Part shown: piece by piece, positions 57,347 to 64,000 of the stretch
Layout of the letters: each line of letters begins with the position of its first letter
Position numbering within the stretch: position 1 is the first letter of the stretch
NCBI GenBank assembly: GCA_019925095.2
Contig: CM034405.1
Span: 12,053,401 to 12,117,400 of the forward strand
Length of the DNA: 64,000 bases
Direction of reading: 5' to 3'
From: Dendrolimus kikuchii
Taxonomy: Eukaryota; Arthropoda; Insecta; Lepidoptera; Lasiocampidae
Position numbers and translations under genes: made by a program
Notes under the pieces: model-generated
Databases searched by the model: none
What the model saw: only the letters and a program-made list of their open reading frames with translations
Told to the model about the DNA's origin: nothing

Positions 57347-58695
57347 TACAGTCGTGGTATGAAAAGGTTCACCAGTTTTCAAATTGATTCATTTAACGTT
57401 CCACGACCACGTGTTGGGGAAAGTCGGGTAGACCCAGACGGCGGGTAAGCGCGGATATTTCATTATCTAAGAAACGAAACGAGTTGCATAAACAAAGCGT
57501 GAAACAAATGCAGCTCGGTTGCGGCGTGGGCGCCGAGTAAGTTAGTTGTGAGTAAGTAAGAGAGAGTAAGAGTAAGTTTTTTCCTAGCCAAAAAAAAAAT
57601 CGTCGCTTCTGTCAAACTTCACTGCAGGTTTTCAAATACAATATGTAAGTGTGCATTCTTGTCTATTCTTCATTGTTTTAGAAAATTTTATATATCTAAA
57701 GGTTTTAATCATATTTGTAACAATTATTTTACAATTTAAGTGCTATGTGTAAAAATGTTGCATGATAACAATCCCGGACAGAAAAATGTCGACTACCTCC
57801 GGACATGATTTCACGTTTTTAATTTCGCAATATTATATTAACAAACTACAATTGCATTATTATTTTGAATATTTATGGAAAGTACCTTAAAATATTGTTA
57901 CTATTGTTGCAGATACACCTGAAATATGCCGAAATTTAAGCAAAGAATTAGTGAAGGAGAAAAATTGGATGAAAATAAAATGCAGGAATACAAAACTCGG
58001 CCCACGAAGATTATGTTTGTATAGATACCTATCTCATATTTTTATTACAATTGTGATTTTAGTAAAGCGAAACAGCGGTTGGGCTATCATTTATTACTAT
58101 GTCGGGGGTTACCCGCCGTTTTTATGACGCCAAAAAAAAGACTAAATTATTCTCAACATATTCCATTAAAAATGCGATATGATTAGTATTGTTTAATTAA
58201 TATAATTGAAGAAGAGATAAATTTAGTTTTAAGTTTAAAAAAGAGACAGAAATTTCGATCATTTGTTTTTTATTCGCAATTCATTCAAATGTCCGGGGCT
58301 GCCCGAATTCCCCTACCTTTTCAAACTCAGTCACAGAACAGACTGTTCCAAAGAAAATTATGTGTAACTGTTTGAAAACAAAGTTTAAAATTACTAACAA
58401 CAAAGTTATTTAGTTTTCTACCTTGTCTAAAAAGATTATTTAGATATGTAAAAGTTTTTTATTAGTTTTAATATTTATGACAAACGTAGTAATTATATCC
58501 TCTTTGTTTGTGATAATTAAAACTATTGCTAATCTCAGTGTCTGTCATTGTCAACGTTGCATTTTTTTTACTTTCCTATATTTTATAAATGTAACAAAAC
58601 ATAACATTTATTCAAATGTTGGCAGTACTGTTTCTTGTACTCGTGCAAGTAAAAGTCAACTTTAAGGTAACGAACCTTTTCATACCACGACTGTA
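57347..58695 (+). mobile_element. Tc1/pogo-type element with perfect TIRs, no full transposase
   Basis: TACAGTCGTGGTATGAAAAG plus GTTC at 57347-57370 is perfectly inverted at 58672-58695. TA lies at both outer ends, giving 22-bp TIRs starting CAGT with TA duplication, as in the Tc1/mariner/pogo group. The 1345-bp body has no long frame. A short frame at 57926 may be a transposase start. Repeated GC motifs (GGCGGGTAAG at 57440, TCCCGGACA at 57772, CTCCGGACAT at 57798, TACCCGCCG at 58109, TGTCCGGGG at 58290) stand out. Confidence 0.8.
57926..58024 (+). pseudogene. Possible pogo-like transposase N-terminus (32 codons)
   Basis: ATG at 57926 follows a good acceptor (TTGTTGCAG ending 57912) and opens MPKFKQRISEGEKLDENKMQ, then EYKTRPTKIMFV and a TAG. 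The MP-basic start followed by a ..DE.KM.. pattern is like the psq-type helix-turn-helix at the start of pogo transposases, but the match is short and the Trp usually found there is Leu. It fits a deletion derivative that kept the promoter side and first coding exon. Confidence 0.3.
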
Positions 58696-58883
58696 CACAG
58701 TACTCTATAGAAACGACACGAATTCTAGCGTAAACTCAGTGACTTTTCTTAGCGTGTACACGTAGCCTTCCGTTTCAAAAATCATACATAGTGTTTACGT
58801 GGCTCATGAGCTCGAGGCGAACGGCACGCAGTGCGTTCACAACGAGCTGATAAAACGAAGATCAATATCGGCGTACACATTAA

Positions 58884-59430
58884 TGACCGGTTCCTATATC
58901 TTACTTTTTGTGGGGTGCTCTAATCCACAAGTTATAGTGGTTCGATTTCTGTGGACTGTATAGCGGAGATATGACCTAAATCCTTGCACTATAAAATCAG
59001 AAGCTCCACCAACCTTGAGATCAGCCCTCTCCTGGCTCAGTTCAGGTTGCACTCAGGAACAGAGCACGGCACTATGTTTTTCACTTAAGAGATACCACTG
59101 TACACAGATTAGGTCTTTGAAAGTTATTGACACGGCCGGTAATTATAATTATTTACATGTAATAAAACAGGTGAGCGCACGGCGCGATATCGTCGCAACG
59201 TTGACAGTCGTTCAAAATAGCTGCCCTTACCCTGCCGTGCATTGGCCGTCGCCTCACACAGAAAGAGGGTAGTCAACGAAATCAGCGGAACGCAGTTTTA
59301 CCTACTTCTCCTAGACAAGGACCGAACACTATTGATTCACTTGCCTTACCATCCATTGAATTTTGACAGTACTTATATGGGAGCTTATGACAAATTATAA
59401 CCGATGATAAGGCAAATGAATGCTCGGTTA
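58884..59430 (+). mobile_element. Fold-back MITE, copy 3, split by 428 bp
   Basis: 58884-58905 reads GACCGGTTCCTATATCTTAC, and 59334-59430 continues GATTCACTTGCCTTACCATC to GGCAAATGAATGCTCGGTTA. Joined only by comparison with copies 1 and 2. The DNA between (58906-59333) is not part of the MITE; ACT occurs at both junctions. That insert is GC-richer and matches no other repeat in the window. Confidence 0.65.
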
Positions 59431-59539
59431 CACTTACTGCTCACAGATCAATACACGGCTTTTTGACGTAGTTATATATAGCGATTTTGACATAAATTTC
59501 GAGATTTATAGATAAAAAGTATTTCCATTACGATTTGAT

Positions 59540-59583
59540 TTTTTTTATTACCTGAAGCAGGCAAACATGCAGACGGCCTATTT
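59540..59583 (-). repeat. LINE or SINE 3' tail
   Basis: T-run then ATTACCTGAAGCAGGCAAAC and ATGCAGACGGCC, i.e. on the minus strand a GGCCGTCTGCATGTTTGCC-type tail with A-run. Confidence 0.5.
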
Positions 59584-61769
59584 GTTATATGTGATATGTT
59601 GTTTAAAGTTACAAATTAAAAAAAAATTGTTATCTTATTGTAAGGGTCTACTACGTTATAACAACACATTAGTCATTAGTACCGAACACTGAAGCCTCTT
59701 CCATACATCCCAGGGCCATTATCTGCATGGTTGATTCCTTTTGTGGCGTCTATTCATGCACGAGTAATTAATGCACACAAATGTGCTTGACGCAATAGAA
59801 CACTTGATCCTATTCAAATGTTAGGAACTTAATATGTGCTTTGTGATACCACACGCGTAGAATTAGTTGAGCCATGAACCAGGAATACTAGGTATAATAA
59901 TAGCCTTGTAAAAAACGTAAGCTAAATATATACTGTACTCTGTTCAACCATTTATTCTACTTTAGACAGGTCGATCGTTGATGAACTAGTAATGTTCTAA
60001 GACGTTAATGATTCTTTTTTTTTATAAATATCGGCTTTGTTTGTGAATAAATTTTAATCAATTTCGTGCACCTATATGATTTGCTAAATATACTGTACTG
60101 CTTAATAAATAAGCCATAACTATCACCTACATTTTTATACTTAAAAGTGAAATAATTGCAAAGTTACGATTTTTTTAATCTAAATGCCGTGTTATTTTCT
60201 TTTAATTAAAACATTTTCATTTCAAAACGATTACGTTTCGGTATGATAACGATAGTGTATAGTCTGCATTAGATAAGTCACTTTTATATCACCTGGAACA
60301 ATGAAGTATAGCATTTATTTCATGTGATATTAACTGTCAAGAATGGCAACTTGATAGGCGTGCAAACGTCAAAAGTAAAATAAATCGTTGGACAAAGTAT
60401 ATAGATTGACACTCAAGTCATTCAAGGCGTTTTATCATTATTTAAAACAGACAATAGTTTATTTTTAGGATGCCGTAGTAAATTTGTTAAAACGGAACCA
60501 TAATGAAATCGTCATGTCCGTCCGTCCATCTGTCTTTATATACGTCACATTCGACAAGAATATTTAATCTATATATGCCTCTATACAATGGTGTAGTAAA
60601 TCATATAAAAAAAGATCAGGTGGCAGCTACCATGTACGTCATTGAGGAATTTAAAAAATATTTCAGAGTAAATAGCAGTTTTTGAGATATGGATTATTTT
60701 CGAGGAAGACGCTTTTTGAGGGTTTCGTGGTTGAATCACAAAAATAGTGGACGTTCACAACATCAACGAAATTTTATCAATATGCGTAGTCCAAAACGCT
60801 TTTTGCTGCTTTATAACTTGTTGAAATATGTTCAGAATTTAATAGCACATCGAAAACCTGTACTCATATTATAGCAAACAATCAAAAATGTCTAGTAGTC
60901 TGGATTGCGCAGCTGTTAAATTTTATACGAGCTGCAAAAGTGTTTTGTCATATTATTCGAACGGCCCTTTTACAACCCGAACTTTATAATTTGTAAGTCA
61001 ATAAAATACCTCTATCAAATTTTACGACATGCCCGAATTCGTCGGCCGCTTTGGTCAATTTATTGCCCTGACAAACTAGATCGGTAAGACGAATCGTGGC
61101 GAATTTCCCTTTATTTTGTCGACATATTACCCTCTTAGTTAACTAGCTGGGGAGGTTAATCCGACCCGCTGTCGAGAGAAGTAATTAGAGGACGCTTTAA
61201 GGTGGATAATCTTTGCTCATGTGTCTGCTAGATTCGCACCGAACTACGCTATTTACACTGATAACGCCCGTCCTAAGCCAACATCTATGTACCGAATATA
61301 ATGTTAATGCTGTATATACGCAAACCATGTAGGTATGTGTTTAATATAACGCAAGTACTATCATGTCCACGCATTATATATATCTAATATAACATCAGAT
61401 TGAATCTCCTGAGCGAATCATTATACGCAACCACGTTTTTTAAAATTCGTGCTAAATTATTCATATTTGGCTACAATATTACTAACTACTGCGCATTGTT
61501 ATAAAGCAATTGTACAAAACCCTTTGCAATATTTTATGGTCCTTTGACTTAACATAGAAAAACATTGTGAATAATGTAATGACAATAGATGAAAATGATA
61601 TATGGGCGATTTAATCATTAATATTTAAGTTTTCTTTAATAAGTATATCGAAATTTGATATAACCGTCGTCTCTACGTCCACACCAATAGACTCTAATAA
61701 ATTCTTAAGAACATATAGAAATTTAAAAAAACGTGGTTGCGGACAATGATACGCACAGGAAATTCATCC
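59584..61769. other. No gene seen
   Basis: AT-rich. ACGGAACCATAATGAAATCG at 60493 belongs to the loose family seen at 37031. 61020-61270 is GC-richer but without recognisable coding. Short frames at 60503 and 60689 have no support. Confidence 0.4.
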
Positions 61770-61988
61770 AACAGTCCATAAACGCCACACGTCGGCTCAT
61801 GGACTTCCTCATTCACAGTGGCGGACTGTCACCCGCCAATCTTAACCAAGGCGGCTTTACATGTTTCACAGATTCGTAATCTTGATGTGCAGATTTCCTC
61901 GAAGATTTTTCTATTACCGTCAGGACGTAGTAATTGTAACAATATACACATTCAATAAAAAAAACTACCTAAGCGGGCCATGTTTCAA
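61770..61988 (-). repeat. SINE family B, head missing
   Basis: ACAGTCCATAAACGCCACAC, AACCAAGGCGGCTTTACATG and TGTGCAGATTTCCTCGAAGA match the body of the copies at 7718 and 25045. The B-box end is lost. Confidence 0.65.
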
Positions 61989-62874
61989 ATTCAACGTCAT
62001 TTTATTGCGAATATAGGTGAGATATGAAGGTGTTACAATAAGTCATTAATAGGTACATCAATATTCTGCCGGTAGTGGTGTGCCAAATTTTATACTTAAA
62101 TATAAATGGGGAAAATTTAATTTAGCTTTCACATGTCAAAGAATTGAAACAAAATAATTCCAATTCCAATTATTCGAATTTATTAGTAAGAGACGCAAAA
62201 GTGTCAGCCATTAAGCTACTACAACTTTATGATTACGGAAGCCAAATATAATACGAGGACCTACATTCATTAAACGAAAAATGAATTGCTTAAATTTTTT
62301 TATCTGACGTACACCTGTACTGATACAGGTGTGGGCTCACGCAACTCCGACAATACCCCGAAAGTGCAGCGTAATGCCGCACATTTTCAGTGAAAAGGTA
62401 TTCATGAAAAACGTGTAAATATTTTTGAACACATTTTAAGAATGAAATGTTTTCACGTCTAACGAGATCAGGCCTCGGTAAATGAAGACCCGTGACAGTA
62501 AACAACTTTAGGTAAATTTGCAGAATGAAAGAAATTACGAATAAAATTATGAGAGATCTAATTTTACTCGTGAAACGTCCGAATCAAATTAAGGCTGTCA
62601 AATAAAATAAAGTCAGTCGATTTAACAAATCTTTGCACTTCGGAATATAAATACGAGATTCAAAATTGTGCCGGCGGGATGTTTTCGAATCCGTACAGTA
62701 AATACTGTCCCACATAATGATTATTTGAACGAACAATTAACATTCGAACCCCGTCAGACCGTTGGTAGTGATAATTTGATTTGCACGCGCGTCAGGCTTG
62801 CTGGCAAACAACTACCCGCTTACACACACGCCTCTGGCCGAACCCTCGCCCTCTCATTAGCCACATCTATAAAA
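61989..62874. other. No gene seen
   Basis: 62660-62874 becomes GC-richer and precedes the candidate exon. A TCTATAAAAATGG sequence just upstream of 62875 is TATA-like. Otherwise nothing. Confidence 0.4.
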
Positions 62875-62915
62875 ATGGCAGCGAAATCGACACCCAAAAC
62901 AAGCTCGTGTATGGA
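62875..62915 (+). other. Possible first coding exon (14 codons)
   Basis: ATG at 62875 in a strong AAAAATGGCAG context opens MAAKSTPKTSSCME and meets a textbook donor, GA then GTAAGT at 62916. GC-richer DNA lies upstream. No downstream exon is visible in the remaining 1.1 kb, so the gene, if real, would continue outside the window or after a long intron. Confidence 0.25.
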
Positions 62916-62919
62916 GTAA

Positions 62920-63403
62920 GTCGTAAAAGGAAAACCTTACCTTACTAGTAAAGAGGCCTTATGTTACATATCACGGCTTTGACAGTTGGGTTGCTTAGCT
63001 TATATTGAAAAAAAAACGAGCATGGTTTTTCAAATTATTATATTTTTAAAGATAATCAAATCTAAATAAGGATATTGTTATTTATCTTCTTTTTAAATAT
63101 GGCTCCTCTCTAATTAAATTGTAGGTCTCTGCTGACACCAAACAATGGAATTCTTATGGCAGCACGTATAGATACAATTCACTCAACAGTTGAGACTTTC
63201 AAACACAAATTCACAATACTTCGTTAAAAAAAATTAATATCCTACAATTATCGTTCACTTTTAACATATTTGAAATAAAACTAGGTACTACAGAAAAACA
63301 TCACCACCAAGTTCCCACCAAAAACTCAAGTTTTATTTACTGTCTCACTCAAGTTAAAATATTGTTCTTACTAGTTTTACGTTCGTTTTTCTACATATTA
63401 TAT
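62920..63403. other. No gene seen
   Basis: AT-rich. Nothing supported. Confidence 0.4.
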
Positions 63404-63720
63404 ACTAGAGTTTACCCCGCGGCTCCGCCGCGCGTCAAACTCTAGTGCATACCTCTTGTTTTAAGAGCAGGCGTTAATACAGGATATATTGTATTGTATT
63501 TTTATTTTGGTGCTATTTGCCCTCGGAAGATTTACTTCATTTTATATCGCAAACTATCCCATCTACCGGGATGAATAGTATCTATGTCCATTTTCGGTAT
63601 TCAGACAGACAGATCGAATGAAAGTCGCATTTTTTTAAAGATTATGAATTTTTATATCTATAAACTTGATAAATGATTGGTCCCCCATACAAACTTTAAT
63701 ACCCTATTTCAACCCGTTCT
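63404..63720 (+). repeat. Dispersed element beginning with the 43-bp hairpin
   Basis: The hairpin (63404-63446) has 10-bp perfect arms ACTAGAGTTT/AAACTCTAGT and an inner CGCGGC/GCCGCG stem with TCC loop. It is followed by TTGTTTTAAGAGCAGGCG and CTTCATTTTATATCGCAAAC, matching the element at 3741-4670 in opposite orientation. Confidence 0.65.
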
Positions 63721-63759
63721 AGTTTTATTTATATAACTAAATATTGTGTAAATTACACA

Positions 63760-64000
63760 AACGACCAAAACTACCAAACGTACTAAAACTGCCGAAACTA
63801 CCAAATCTACCAATAAAAACTACCAAATCGACCAACCAAAACTACCACAACTACCTAAACTACCACAATTACCAAATCTACCAATCAAAACTACCACAAC
63901 TACCTAAACTACCACAATTACCAAATCTACCAATCAAAACTACCACAACTACCTAAACCACCACAACTACCAAAACTACCACAACTTTCAAAACTACCAA
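63760..64000 (+). repeat. 9-bp minisatellite with 49-bp higher-order unit
   Basis: Units of the type AAACTACCA repeat to the window edge. Groups of five 9-mers plus four bases form a 49-bp unit seen about twice exactly (from about 63837). The open frame here encodes only Lys/Leu/Pro/Thr/Asn-Tyr repeats and is not called a gene. Confidence 0.9.

Larger units (their letters stand above)
56988..58770. mobile_element. Inverted-repeat element carrying a second transposon
   Basis: TGTACACGCTAAGAAA at 56997-57012 is perfectly inverted at 58745-58760, and similarity reaches out to GGC/GCC at the edges. The TIR element 57349-58693 sits between the arms. Without it the outer element would be about 440 bp, so it reads as a MITE hit by a later insertion. 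No target duplication was found. Confidence 0.55.

Noticed and set aside
63744..63956. 70-codon frame of Lys/Leu/Pro/Asn-Tyr repeats; also considered as a CRISPR array
   Set aside because: It is a 9-bp minisatellite without unique spacers; both gene and CRISPR readings fail.
1..64000. Bacterial-style operon, phage, plasmid, defence system or biosynthetic cluster
   Set aside because: No Shine-Dalgarno-linked coding series. The content is eukaryotic transposable elements, so the hoped-for new gene system is not seen here.

Overview
The window looks like insect nuclear DNA, most likely from a moth or butterfly. It is AT-rich, has no bacterial gene structure, and is crowded with nested mobile elements of kinds common in Lepidoptera: R1-, RTE- and CR1/Jockey-like LINEs, short SINEs, mariner, Helitron-like elements, MITEs and a Ty3/gypsy retrotransposon. 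The species call is inference from repeat content and style, not from a marker gene. No convincing complete host gene, tRNA gene, rRNA gene or CRISPR array was found.

The only long intact reading frames belong to one compact Ty3/gypsy-type LTR retrotransposon at 50354-54633 (minus strand). It has 112-bp LTRs that differ at one base, a 5-bp target duplication (ATTAG), a gag with two zinc knuckles, a pol with protease, RT, RNase H and integrase, a polypurine tract and an in-phase TTTAAAA slippery heptamer joining gag to pol. Despite this fresh look, one catalytic Asp is replaced in RT (Tyr) and one in integrase (Ala).

Layout. 1-14 kb: SINE copies, a Helitron, MITEs, tRNA-type SINE, RTE-like and CR1-like LINE remains. 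15-16 kb: R1-like LINE fragment and an LTR fragment. 17-30 kb: LINE tails, a 680-bp solo LTR, more SINEs, including one SINE inside another. 30.6-32.5 kb: a dead mariner split by a 5'-truncated R1-like LINE with 13-bp target duplication. 32.5-38 kb: RTE-like LINE, Helitron-like copy, CR1-like LINE tail with a MITE inside it, a GC-rich promoter-like block. 38-50 kb: two GC-rich islands, MITE, SINEs and a LINE end carrying an endonuclease-like C-terminus (a second decayed copy sits at 2.3 kb). 50-54.6 kb: the LTR retrotransposon. 55-59.5 kb: a near-perfect 73-nt hairpin, a Tc1/pogo-type TIR element nested in another inverted-repeat element, and a MITE split by about 430 bp. 60-64 kb: mostly featureless DNA, one possible first exon, and a 9-bp-based minisatellite at the right edge.

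The elements do not act as a pathway; they record successive insertions. The clearest cooperation is within the gag-pol unit, and, by inference, between the roughly 310-bp SINE family (ten copies here) and a CR1/Jockey-like LINE whose 3' end it partly shares.
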